Below are positions 27,607 through 35,909 of a DNA stretch of 64,000 bases, piece after piece. Below the pieces are notes generated by a model, which was given only the letters and a program-made list of their open reading frames with translations, had not been told where the DNA came from and searched no databases. A program made the position numbers and the translations under genes. Within the stretch, counting starts at the first letter, position 1. Each line of letters opens with the position of its first letter. The stretch comes from Veillonella rogosae JCM 15642. Its GTDB lineage: Bacteria > Bacillota > Negativicutes > Veillonellales > Veillonellaceae. The DNA is taken from positions 113,170-177,169 of the forward strand of contig NZ_PPCX01000012.1 in the NCBI RefSeq assembly GCF_002959775.1, in the 5' to 3' direction.

Positions 27607-28638
27607 TTATAATGCCTTTACCACGTCTACCACGTCGGCCAACTTCGCTTTTAAAGCTTCTAGTTTTTGACTCATAAACTCTAGCTCACTCTTAGCACGC
27701 GAATCATCTTCATAAGATAAAAACGAATGTAGTAGCTCAAGGACATCTTGATTTTCAACTGATACGATTTCTACGCCGTCTTGCAATGTAGTTTTACGGC
27801 CAATGGCTTTTACTTGCTTTCGATATTCGGTGGGAGTCATACGGAAATACTTTTTGAAAGCTACATTAAAGGCTTTAATATCTGCAAAGCCACAACTACT
27901 CGCAATCCTAGCGATCGCCTCATCTGAGCTCGTCAGCTGAACAGTTGCATCTCTTAATCGCAATCTCAGTACATAATCTACAAAGGAAATCCCCATTTGG
28001 CGCTTAAAGAATTGAGACGTATAAGCCACATTATAACCACCAATCTTAGCAATATCTTCTAACTCAAGCTTTTGCCGATAGTGTCCATCAATATAAGCAA
28101 TCATCTTATCAAAGGTAGCAGGTTTAATATCGCCAGGTCGTGCGTTTTCATGAACAAGTTTAACTGGCTCAAATTCTCTAAATACATCACCTGCTAACGC
28201 TAAATAATGATGCTCAACCCACATGCGATGTACGGGACTTTCACCTTTAGCCATCAACAACAACATCATCGCCGCATGGTGACGTAAGGTGGTAAAAAAT
28301 TGATTATGCCTAGTACTTTCATCAGAACGCACAACAAATTGATAGGATCCAAAATCGGGATCATACTGTTGATAAAACTCGTTCCCCACATGAATTGTAA
28401 AAGCTATTACATCCTCCTCAAGGGCTAATGTTGAATGCCCCACTTGAGGTGAAATAATAACTGCATCAAGAGGCTCTAAGGTAAACAATTCGTCATTACA
28501 ACTCATCTCAATGCGCCCTTTTAATAAGATGAGAATCTCTGTTTCCCCATGCCAGTTGTAATGGTATGTACCAACTCGATATATGGTACTACTAAACTCT
28601 ATGTAATTATGTTTATATGAATAGTCGAAGTAATCCAT
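27607..28638 (-). CDS. AraC-family regulator, paralogue 2
   Basis: 343 residues, colinear with paralogue 1: cupin domain (HYNWHGETEILILLKGR; SPQVGHSTLALEED), two helix-turn-helices at about 190-285 (LEDIAKIGGYNVAYTSQFF; IASSCGFADIKAFNVAFKK), and a C-terminal coil-forming tail (LEFMSQKLEALKAKLADVVDVV). The cupin-core residues and recognition helices are nearly the same as in paralogue 1, so the two may read the same DNA sites, while ligand-pocket differences could separate their signals. It starts 14 nt after the zeta toxin gene, so both are on one transcript. Confidence 0.9.
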   Translation of the reverse strand: MDYFDYSYKHNYIEFSSTIYRVGTYHYNWHGETEILILLKGRIEMSCNDELFTLEPLDAVIISPQVGHSTLALEEDVIAFTIHVGNEFYQQYDPDFGSYQFVVRSDESTRHNQFFTTLRHHAAMMLLLMAKGESPVHRMWVEHHYLALAGDVFREFEPVKLVHENARPGDIKPATFDKMIAYIDGHYRQKLELEDIAKIGGYNVAYTSQFFKRQMGISFVDYVLRLRLRDATVQLTSSDEAIARIASSCGFADIKAFNVAFKKYFRMTPTEYRKQVKAIGRKTTLQDGVEIVSVENQDVLELLHSFLSYEDDSRAKSELEFMSQKLEALKAKLADVVDVVKAL

Positions 28639-28652
28639 TACACTTTTACTCC

Positions 28653-29720
28653 CTAAGGCAATTTCGCTCTTAACGCCTGTTCCTGTGATTTACTCACTTC
28701 TAACAAGGTAGATTCATCTTTAGTCCACGGACCAAATAAAATTTGTTCTACCACAGTTCCAACAGATTCAGTACATAATTTTGAATTATATACTTGTTCT
28801 AAATTACGTTTATACACTTGAAGGCTTTCAAAAAGTCCACTCTGTTCTAGTTCAGTAATATTAGCGACCAAGGATTTTACAATTCCATCATGATGCCCTT
28901 TAGGTGTGGCTCTCGCTTGCAGCGGATCTACTACAAGCATTTCTAGATAACGTAATTGCGTCGTCAAATAAGATAACTCTGGCTTAGTAGCAATCAAACA
29001 AAAGTCGACGGTATAGCCTTTAGATTTTAATAATGTAGCTGTATTAATTGGTACTGCGGCTGAACGTAATGTGCCTTCAATAATTAAATTGTATTTTAAA
29101 GAGCTTAATTTATCAATTACAGCCTCTACCATCTTACCGGCAAACATTTTTGTGTAATCTACACTATCAACACCATATTTCTCTTGTAACTCTCTAAAAT
29201 ACGGGTGTTGAGCACGATATGTATCGCCATCAATGACAATATAATTACCTTTTGACTCTAGCATTTTCACACGATGAATTGTGGTTTTCCCTGCTCCACT
29301 TTGACCACCTAAAATAACAGCACGAGGTGTACTAGATATATTTTTATTAAACGTTAATAAATTAATGGTACGTTCTAAGGCCTTATCAAAGTCTTCAGAA
29401 TTATAGGACTCAATAGCTTGTACATCACTAGTCTCTTTAACAGCTTTAACATCACTAATGTCATAAGAAGCTTGTGCTAATGACTCTGTAATAGTATTTT
29501 CAAGTTTTACCATATCTAACTTTAGAATATCTAACTCATGTATAGACGTAGCTAAATATAACTCTGTATTTACAATATGAGAATACGCTTTTAATAGCTC
29601 TACACAGTCACTAGTGCCACTCCCCTCAACTAAGTTACAGAGACGCGCTAATGTTTCCGCGCTTTGTTCTTTTAGAACTTCTATTTGTAAAGTTAAATTA
29701 TACTGTTCAACGACATTCAT
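28653..29720 (-). CDS. Single-chain zeta toxin (PezT-like UDP-GlcNAc kinase with N-terminal helical domain)
   Basis: 355 residues from the ATG at 29720, which follows AGAGAGG. The C-terminal ~220 residues follow PezT/zeta kinases: Walker A ILGGQSGAGKTT (about 135-146), VIDGDTYRAQHP with the catalytic Asp, DSVDYTKMFAGKMVE, LIIEGTLR, and ATPKGHHDGIV. Zeta toxins phosphorylate UDP-N-acetylglucosamine and stop cell-wall synthesis. The first ~120 residues are helical with no helix-turn-helix, and no separate epsilon/PezA antitoxin gene is adjacent, so this domain may inhibit the kinase in cis, as described for E. coli EzeT. It is co-transcribed with AraC paralogue 2. Confidence 0.87.
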   Translation of the reverse strand: MNVVEQYNLTLQIEVLKEQSAETLARLCNLVEGSGTSDCVELLKAYSHIVNTELYLATSIHELDILKLDMVKLENTITESLAQASYDISDVKAVKETSDVQAIESYNSEDFDKALERTINLLTFNKNISSTPRAVILGGQSGAGKTTIHRVKMLESKGNYIVIDGDTYRAQHPYFRELQEKYGVDSVDYTKMFAGKMVEAVIDKLSSLKYNLIIEGTLRSAAVPINTATLLKSKGYTVDFCLIATKPELSYLTTQLRYLEMLVVDPLQARATPKGHHDGIVKSLVANITELEQSGLFESLQVYKRNLEQVYNSKLCTESVGTVVEQILFGPWTKDESTLLEVSKSQEQALRAKLP

Positions 29721-29727
29721 ACATTCG

Positions 29728-29818
29728 ACCTCTCTTAACGCATTAAAAATGCATCCCTTATAATCCAAGGGATGCATTCATTATGATATATTTATTTAAC
29801 TACGGTCAACAGCATCTT
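29728..29818 (-). repeat. Duplicated segment (copy B): cupin 3' end, terminator hairpin, RBS
   Basis: Counterpart of 26828-26920. It includes the terminator hairpin 29748-29778 and the last coding bases of the intact cupin gene, and ends at the ribosome binding site of the zeta toxin gene. Confidence 0.85.
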
Positions 29819-30136
29819 GAAGTTTTCTCGGGCATCGAGGCTATGAGGCACTTCAGATGGCATAATCAATGTTTCACCAGCTTTCACATTGTGTTCTACA
29901 TCACCGATGACGATGTGTGCCTCACCATCAAGAATTTGCACAATCGCGTCACCTACAGTTACATGCGTTGAGATTTCTTCGCCCTTTGGTAACGCAAACA
30001 AGGTAATACTGAGGCGTTCATTTTGGGCAATCGTAATACTAATCACTTGCCCTTCTTTATACTCTAAACGATCGTCTAGATGTAAAATTTCGTTCACTGG
30101 GATATTTTTTGTGAAAGTCTTACTCATAGAAATCAC
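29792..30136 (-). CDS. Small cupin-domain protein
   Basis: 114 residues forming one cupin barrel. Motif 1 is GEEISTHVTVGDAIVQILDGEA, shortened, with His near 57, and motif 2 is GETLIMPSEVPHSLDARE with His near 98; some metal ligands of the classical set are missing. Such proteins are stress- or metabolite-linked and act as small sensors, isomerases or dioxygenases; no specific role can be read. Its terminal codons and terminator are duplicated at 26828-26920 without the gene body. GGAG lies upstream of the start. It is immediately upstream of the zeta toxin-AraC unit. Confidence 0.85.
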   Translation of the reverse strand: MISMSKTFTKNIPVNEILHLDDRLEYKEGQVISITIAQNERLSITLFALPKGEEISTHVTVGDAIVQILDGEAHIVIGDVEHNVKAGETLIMPSEVPHSLDARENFKMLLTVVK

Positions 30137-30313
30137 TCCTTATATAACTATATGATGGTAAAAGTAATTAAAAAGTAGATTGAAATACATTTTGTCAAAA
30201 CTTAATTGATGTAACTAAAAGGATTATCCTTTCGTTGAGTTTATTATAAATTAATTGAGATTTAATTTCAGTACCTATAGCAACAGAATTAAAATAATTT
30301 TATATAAACAAAT

Positions 30314-30341
30314 AGACGAGGCCTCTAAATAGACCTCGTCT
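30314..30341 (-). terminator. Terminator after moeA
   Basis: Stem AGACGAGG/CCTCGTCT with a 12-base loop and T-rich minus-strand tail, about 85 nt past the moeA stop codon. Confidence 0.7.
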
Positions 30342-30424
30342 TATTATTATCACTAAATATTACAGATATGTAACATCCTAAATTTTGAAATGTTAAACGT
30401 CTATAACTATTAATCTCATATAAT

Positions 30425-31660
30425 TTAAATCGCAGGTAGCAGCCCTAATAGATACACATCAAAGGTATCGCCAGGATGTACTTCGTGTACACCACGCGGA
30501 ATACATGCCAATGCATTAACCGTATATAAGCCTAACATGCTACTACTATTAAAGTGACGGTTAGCCACAAAGCGTGGCGCACCACCACCAAAGATTACTT
30601 TACCTTGTACATAGCGATCAAAAGCATTGCGTTTAAAAATTTCCGAATCCATAACACAGGCCACCACTGGTGTAGTCCAGTTTGCCAAACCTTTATAGCG
30701 CTTCAAGGTTGGTGCTACGATTAAATGCCAACCGTTAAAGGCAGCCCCTGGATTACCAGATAGACCAAAGATGATTTGACCTTTCGGTGTCACAGCACCA
30801 TAAGATGCCGCACCAGGACGCATTTGAATACGTGCATAAATAGATTGAGCACCTAGTTTCTCATAAATAAGTGGCATCGTATCAAAGAGACCTACCGATA
30901 CACCACCAGAACTGATGATAATATCTGCCTCTTCACTAAGTTTCAACACGTGGTTGATTTCAGACTCTAGTTCCTCAGGAGCATCGCTTACGTGATAGTG
31001 TGTAATCTTGTGAAAGCCTAAATCTTCTAAGAGGCCACAAATCATAGCTCGATTAGAATTATAGATTTTACCAGGTGTTAAGCTTTCACCAGGCTCAATT
31101 ACCTCATGACCTGATGTAAGAACTAACACGCGAGGCATCACATTGACAATAACCTCAGTCAGCCCAAGACCCGTCAAAATGGTTTGTACCGTAGATGTTA
31201 CCTCTGTACCTCGTGGAATCACAAGGGTTCCCGCAACGCACTCTTCACCTTGAGGGATAATATGATCGCCACATTGATAGTTGCCTTGAATAGTAATCGT
31301 TGTTTGCGGTTCTCCTGTGCCAACCACTTGTTCTTGCATGATAACCGTATCACATGTATCAGGCACAGGTGCACCAGTCATAATACGAACTGCATGACCA
31401 GGTTCAACAGGGTGCTCCCACACAACGCCGGCACCAATAACACCGTCAACGATATAGTCATTACGACCCTCTTCGTAGGCAATGGCATAGCCATCCATCG
31501 CAGATTTGGGGAATGCAGGTACATCAGTTGAGGCCATAATATCCTCAGCTAATACGTATCCCTTCGCAGCCTTAACAGCAATAGTTTCAGTTTTATGAAC
31601 TTGTGTTTGTAAGGCCTCATCCCATAATTGGAGTGCCTTCTCAACAGTAACGACGGCCAT
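30425..31660 (-). CDS. moeA: Molybdopterin molybdenumtransferase
   Basis: 411 residues, full MoeA length. It inserts molybdenum into adenylylated molybdopterin. Seen: PKSAMDGYAIAYEE, GAPVPDTCDTVIMQEQV, the molybdopterin-binding ISSGGVSVGLFD (about 240) and LSGNPGAAFNGW (about 290), and domain IV at the C-terminus. It overlaps the 3' end of the mobA-mobB fusion by 20 nt, so the two are translationally coupled downstream of thiT. Confidence 0.95.
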   Translation of the reverse strand: MAVVTVEKALQLWDEALQTQVHKTETIAVKAAKGYVLAEDIMASTDVPAFPKSAMDGYAIAYEEGRNDYIVDGVIGAGVVWEHPVEPGHAVRIMTGAPVPDTCDTVIMQEQVVGTGEPQTTITIQGNYQCGDHIIPQGEECVAGTLVIPRGTEVTSTVQTILTGLGLTEVIVNVMPRVLVLTSGHEVIEPGESLTPGKIYNSNRAMICGLLEDLGFHKITHYHVSDAPEELESEINHVLKLSEEADIIISSGGVSVGLFDTMPLIYEKLGAQSIYARIQMRPGAASYGAVTPKGQIIFGLSGNPGAAFNGWHLIVAPTLKRYKGLANWTTPVVACVMDSEIFKRNAFDRYVQGKVIFGGGAPRFVANRHFNSSSMLGLYTVNALACIPRGVHEVHPGDTFDVYLLGLLPAI

Positions 31661-32789
31661 GTAAACACCTCATCATTTCCTGTATATGGCGTACCAATTC
31701 AGGTACGTCTTGATCCAACTTGTCAATTTCAATTGTCGCCACTCGGTCCATTGCATCCGAGATAAGCTCTTCCGTATGTCCCTCTTGTGTAACCTCTATA
31801 ATAGGGGCAATACCTTGGGACCGTGTTTCTAGTATAACTATATCGACTGGCATATGCTGTGTCAAATCATACAGACTAGACTGTTCTTTCGTACGTATAC
31901 GAATTGCTGTTTCATTAGGCCCTGCAATAGCAACCGCATTAGCCCCTGCTTTATAGGCAAGGTCTGTATCTGTCCCTTCATGATCCATGTGAAAGCCGTG
32001 TTTATCACTCTTTACAACACCGACGGATAAACCAACTCGTTGTAATTCTGATACTAGACGTGTTACTACCGTTGTCTTTCCTGTTTTCCGTTTAGATGCC
32101 ACTACACTAATAAGCGGCACACGACGGAACTCATTTTCTGCTAAAGCACGTGCCCATTGGTAGTCTTCAAATCGATTAATATTACTTAGTTCCCAAGTAT
32201 AATCACTAGCATCTACATGCTCAACATGACCGATGACATCAAGGGCATGATGCAAAGACATATCCTCACCGACGAGAACAGACTGAATTAAAGATGCAAT
32301 ATGCGTTCTATAAATGCCAGCCATAGGCTCAACTTTATCTCTGTCACCATAAGGAATAATGGCGTTCCAATCATTATGATCTACTTGGTATAGCCAATCA
32401 AAATAGAGATCCATCTCCATAAATGGCATATCCACGGCCATAACTGCATAAGCAGGGCTAGGTCCTACCGCCAAGGTGCTATACAGGCCTCCTAACGGTC
32501 CACATCGCTCAATAGAATCACGAACAATAGAAACTTTTTCTTGTTCATCGTTCGATAATGTATCAATAATATGAGTCTGTATGGCATGACCTAATTGCTC
32601 ATCGTCCCCAATAGAGATCAAAATATCATGTACATCTGCATCAAGCCCCTTTCGGAGGGCATGAGATATGAGACTTTCACCACCAACCCAGGACAATAAA
32701 GCCTTTGGTTGGCCCATTCTGGTACTAAGACCACCAGCTAAAATAATTAAACCTAATTTATCCACGACGTCGTAAACCTCGTTTAACAC
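31641..32789 (-). CDS. Fused MobA-MobB (molybdenum cofactor guanylyltransferase / GTP-binding)
   Basis: Up to 382 residues. Residues ~12-205 are MobA-like (LAGGLSTRMGQPKALL, VDMPFME, MAGIYRTH) and transfer GMP to the cofactor. Residues ~222-380 are MobB-like with P-loop SKRKTGKTTVV and DHEGTDTD. The two are separate genes in E. coli but fused in some anaerobes. The start is uncertain: the frame opens with GTG at 32789 inside the thiT 3' end, and a second GTG at 32765, just before the core motif, is equally plausible. Both imply overlap with thiT. MGD-type cofactor use, as in formate dehydrogenase or nitrate reductase, is implied. Confidence 0.88.
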   Translation of the reverse strand: MLNEVYDVVDKLGLIILAGGLSTRMGQPKALLSWVGGESLISHALRKGLDADVHDILISIGDDEQLGHAIQTHIIDTLSNDEQEKVSIVRDSIERCGPLGGLYSTLAVGPSPAYAVMAVDMPFMEMDLYFDWLYQVDHNDWNAIIPYGDRDKVEPMAGIYRTHIASLIQSVLVGEDMSLHHALDVIGHVEHVDASDYTWELSNINRFEDYQWARALAENEFRRVPLISVVASKRKTGKTTVVTRLVSELQRVGLSVGVVKSDKHGFHMDHEGTDTDLAYKAGANAVAIAGPNETAIRIRTKEQSSLYDLTQHMPVDIVILETRSQGIAPIIEVTQEGHTEELISDAMDRVATIEIDKLDQDVPELVRHIQEMMRCLHGRRYC

Positions 32790-33288
32790 CTTGATAGATG
32801 AATAATAAAACTACAATATTTAAAATGCCATCTGGCACCATATAGGAAGCATTATAAACCATAGAGTAAATCCAAGGATTTTGCCCTTGTGGTGCATAGC
32901 TAGCAAAGACTACGGCGCCACTGATAACAGATACTGCCCAACGCAATGCGATACCTACAATAGAGCCAGTAATAAGTCCAAAAATAGAATCTTTGAAGTA
33001 ACCGCAAACGCCAATAACACCATACGCTACCAAGTAATCTAAGATAATACTTAAATAATGAACAGATGATTTAAAACCTAAAATAAAGTGTAAAATACCG
33101 TACACAACACCGACAAAAATACCGCGTGTACCGCCCCAACGGTATGCATAAATCATAAGTGGCACTAAAGCTGCGGCCTTAATAGATCCCCCTTGTGGCA
33201 TATGGAAAAGCGTAATAAATGACAAAACTTGGGCAATAGCAATTGCCACGCCTGCTTCAGTAAGCATACGAGTTTTTGATTGATCCAT
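32758..33288 (-). CDS. thiT: Thiamine transporter S component (ThiT)
   Basis: 176 residues with six hydrophobic helices, the S component of an energy-coupling factor (ECF) transporter. The family segment LSFITLFHMPQGGSI near residue 25 and the GGTRGIFVGVVYGILHF segment are characteristic of ThiT. It needs shared EcfA/A'/T subunits encoded elsewhere. The ATG at 33288 is chosen over a GTG six codons upstream because AGGAGG lies nine bases before it. No TPP riboswitch is seen upstream. Co-transcription with molybdenum cofactor genes (overlap with mobAB) is unexpected. Confidence 0.87.
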   Translation of the reverse strand: MDQSKTRMLTEAGVAIAIAQVLSFITLFHMPQGGSIKAAALVPLMIYAYRWGGTRGIFVGVVYGILHFILGFKSSVHYLSIILDYLVAYGVIGVCGYFKDSIFGLITGSIVGIALRWAVSVISGAVVFASYAPQGQNPWIYSMVYNASYMVPDGILNIVVLLFIYQGVKRGLRRRG

Positions 33289-33414
33289 TTCAATCGACCT
33301 CCTCACAATTATATGTTTTCATATATGTATTTTAACTGATATTTTCTATTTATAAAGTCTACTTGTATTGTACTACAGTTTTTTTGTGATACCAAACAAA
33401 ATATTCGGAACGTA

Positions 33415-33443
33415 TTGAAAATTTTGCGAGTCTCTTGTATAAT
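33415..33443 (+). promoter_or_regulatory. Sigma-A type promoter of guaC
   Basis: TTGAAA (33415-33420), exactly 17 bases, then TATAAT (33438-33443), 44 nt upstream of the guaC start. It is the clearest vegetative promoter in the window. Confidence 0.75.
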
Positions 33444-33486
33444 GGTACAGGTTCAATATGTAATACTCGAAGGAGATATAGAAACT

Positions 33487-34473
33487 ATGATTAACACAAC
33501 GAACATCTTTGATTATGAAGACGTGCAATTAATTCCTAATAAATGTATCGTCAGTAGCCGTAGCGAATGTGATACACATGTAAAATTAGGTAAACGCACA
33601 TTCCGCTTACCAGTGGTACCTGCAAATATGCAAACTATCATTGACGAAGAGTTGGCTGAAAAATTAGCACGCGAAGGCTATTTCTATATCATGCATCGTT
33701 TTCAACCTCAACGTCGTATGGACTTTGTAAAACGCATGCACGACCTTAACTTATATTCTTCCATTTCTATCGGCGTAAAAGCTGAAGAATTTGCTTTAGT
33801 TGATGAATTCAAAAAAGCAAACTTAACACCTGAATACATCACAATCGATATTGCACATGGTCACTCCAATGCAGTAATCGAAATGATTCAATACATTAAA
33901 AAGAACTTACCTGAAACATTCATTATCGCTGGTAATGTTGGTACACCAGAAGCAGTTCGTGAACTTGAAAATGCTGGCGCTGACGCTACTAAAGTAGGTA
34001 TTGGTCCTGGTAAAGTTTGTATCACTAAATTAAAAACGGGCTTTGGTACTGGTGGCTGGCAATTAGCTGCTGTTCGCTGGTGCGCAAAAGCAGCTACAAA
34101 ACCTATCATCGCTGACGGCGGTATCCGTGACCATGGCGACATCGCTAAATCTATTCGTTTTGGTGCGACTATGGTTATGATCGGTTCTCTCTTTGCTGGT
34201 CACGAAGAATCCCCAGGGGATGAAAAAATCGTTGACGGTAAAGCAGTAAAAGAATACTTTGGTTCTGCTTCTGAGTTCCAAAAAGGGGAACGCAAAAACG
34301 TAGAAGGCAAAAAAATCTTCATCGACTCCAAAGGTTCTATCTTTGATACATTAGTTGAAATGGAACAAGATTTACAATCTGCTATCTCTTATGCTGGCGG
34401 CACTACTTTACAAGCAATCCGCAAAGTAGACTACGTACTTGTTAAAAACTCCATCTTCAACGGCGATCGCTAA
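33487..34473 (+). CDS. guaC: GMP reductase (GuaC2 type)
   Basis: 328 residues. This IMPDH/GMPR-fold enzyme converts GMP to IMP with NADPH. It matches the short GuaC2 form of Bacillus type (no CBS domains): [15 protein letters not shown] start, [13 protein letters not shown], the active-site loop [20 protein letters not shown] with catalytic Cys, and [16 protein letters not shown]. The ATG at 33487 has AGGAG upstream and a strong promoter before that. It is one of the few plus-strand genes, divergent from thiT, and serves purine salvage. Confidence 0.95.
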   Translation: MINTTNIFDYEDVQLIPNKCIVSSRSECDTHVKLGKRTFRLPVVPANMQTIIDEELAEKLAREGYFYIMHRFQPQRRMDFVKRMHDLNLYSSISIGVKAEEFALVDEFKKANLTPEYITIDIAHGHSNAVIEMIQYIKKNLPETFIIAGNVGTPEAVRELENAGADATKVGIGPGKVCITKLKTGFGTGGWQLAAVRWCAKAATKPIIADGGIRDHGDIAKSIRFGATMVMIGSLFAGHEESPGDEKIVDGKAVKEYFGSASEFQKGERKNVEGKKIFIDSKGSIFDTLVEMEQDLQSAISYAGGTTLQAIRKVDYVLVKNSIFNGDR

Positions 34474-34490
34474 AATTAATACTACATGTA

Positions 34491-34522
34491 AAAGCCACAG
34501 GTTATATCCTGTGGCTTTTTTG
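34491..34522 (+). terminator. Terminator after guaC
   Basis: 11-bp stem AAAGCCACAGG with complement and TTTTTT on the plus strand; it may also serve the convergent MFS gene. Confidence 0.9.
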
Positions 34523-34545
34523 TGTCTCTGGGGCTATTATTTAAA

Positions 34546-35730
34546 TTAAACTTCAGCTTCTTTTGATTTTTCCATTAACATATAAGCGTATTTACCAGTA
34601 CCTGCACTTACTACGAGTAATGCAGTCAATACGATAAATGCCACTGTAAGACTTGTACCATGAGCGATGAAACCAATCAATGCTGGTCCCATCAAAATTC
34701 CCATATAGCCTAGCATTGTAGATGTTGCCACAGCTTGTGTCATAGGAATTACATTTTGTTCCCCCATAGCAGAGAACAAGTTTGGTACTACCATAGCTAA
34801 GGAGATACCAAGTAATAAGTAGGTATACATAGAACCATAGCCAGGTAAGAATACGATAAGGCCCATTGCAATGGCACCTAACAAATAACCACCAATAACA
34901 ACTTGTTTAGAGGTTAAGTGTTTACCAATTGTATTACCAAGAAGACGGCCAATACACATAGTTCCATTAAAGAGCATAACGCCCATAACGGCTTCTTCGA
35001 TAACAATACCTTTATCTTCGAATAAGTATAGTGCACTCCAATCCCCTACTGCACCTTCAACTAAGTAAGATACAAAGGACAAAAGACCAAAGATAATAGC
35101 AATGGGATGGAAGGATAATGGGCTTTTAGATTTTTTTGTAACCTTTGCATTTGGATCACTGCCAAAGGTCAACATAAATTGGCTAACCACAACCATGGCA
35201 ATGAATAATACGATGAGAAGTCCCCAAATACTTTCATTAACAGGTAAGGATAATATTTTCAAGAGCACCAGCAAAACACCAGCACCAGCAAAACCACCTA
35301 AACTCCATCCACCGTGGAAGGCACCCATTAAATGTTTCTTACTTACCTTTTCTGTCAAAATTGCCTGTAAATTTGCAGAGGCACCACTCAGCCCCATGCC
35401 AACGCCAAAGAAAAACAGGGCTATGGTAGCTTCAAAAATAGTAGAACACCACGTCACAATACCAAGGGATAACATACCAATAAAGCTACCAATGGTAACG
35501 GTTTTCTTGCAACCTAAGGACTCTACCAGTTTGCCTGCTATAGCCATAGCTAAACAAGAACCTACACCGAGCAACAAAATCATGGATCCTAGTACATCTT
35601 CACCGATGTTAAGCTTTGCCTTTAAATACGGCACGAAGCCTGCCCATAAGGCGGTATACATGCCAGGAATAAAAAAGGCCCCGAAAGCACCACGAATATT
35701 TGCTGTTGAAATAGAAACTTGATTGTTCAT
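34546..35730 (-). CDS. MFS transporter
   Basis: 394 residues from the ATG at 35730, where AAAGGA lies upstream; a 30-codon N-terminal extension is hydrophilic and has no ribosome binding site. Twelve transmembrane helices are visible, with the family loop GKLVESLGCKKTVTIGSFIG after TM2. The pattern resembles the FucP/YbjJ-like branch of the major facilitator superfamily, often sugar or drug transporters. The substrate is unknown. It stands alone between two terminators. Confidence 0.87.
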   Translation of the reverse strand: MNNQVSISTANIRGAFGAFFIPGMYTALWAGFVPYLKAKLNIGEDVLGSMILLLGVGSCLAMAIAGKLVESLGCKKTVTIGSFIGMLSLGIVTWCSTIFEATIALFFFGVGMGLSGASANLQAILTEKVSKKHLMGAFHGGWSLGGFAGAGVLLVLLKILSLPVNESIWGLLIVLFIAMVVVSQFMLTFGSDPNAKVTKKSKSPLSFHPIAIIFGLLSFVSYLVEGAVGDWSALYLFEDKGIVIEEAVMGVMLFNGTMCIGRLLGNTIGKHLTSKQVVIGGYLLGAIAMGLIVFLPGYGSMYTYLLLGISLAMVVPNLFSAMGEQNVIPMTQAVATSTMLGYMGILMGPALIGFIAHGTSLTVAFIVLTALLVVSAGTGKYAYMLMEKSKEAEV

Positions 35731-35851
35731 TACATCCTTTCTGGCTTCTAGAACCGTCCGGCGAAGAAAGGCCCTTTTTATCCGCAGCGGGCTAAAACTT
35801 GCACCATTGCAGGAAACCATTTTAATTACATATGATTTAATCTTGGAATAT

Positions 35852-35888
35852 AATAAACCTCTTTACAGAAAATGTAAAGAGGTTTATT
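35852..35888 (-). terminator. Bidirectional terminator before the DUF805 gene end
   Basis: Perfect 16-bp stem AATAAACCTCTTTACA with a five-base loop, 21 nt beyond the DUF805 stop codon. Confidence 0.8.
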
Positions 35889-35909
35889 TAGCATAATTCA
35901 ATATTAACG

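Noticed and set aside
33289..33414. Possible TPP riboswitch before thiT
   Set aside because: No CTGAGA-type THI-box core or paired arms are present; the region is short and AT-rich.
33395..33420. PurR-box-like sequence before guaC (CCGAA core on the minus strand)
   Set aside because: Only part of the PurBox consensus matches and no second box at the usual spacing is found.
35102..35722. A 206-codon open frame on the plus strand
   Set aside because: It mirrors the MFS transporter gene; its amino acid pattern is that expected from the reverse complement of hydrophobic helices.
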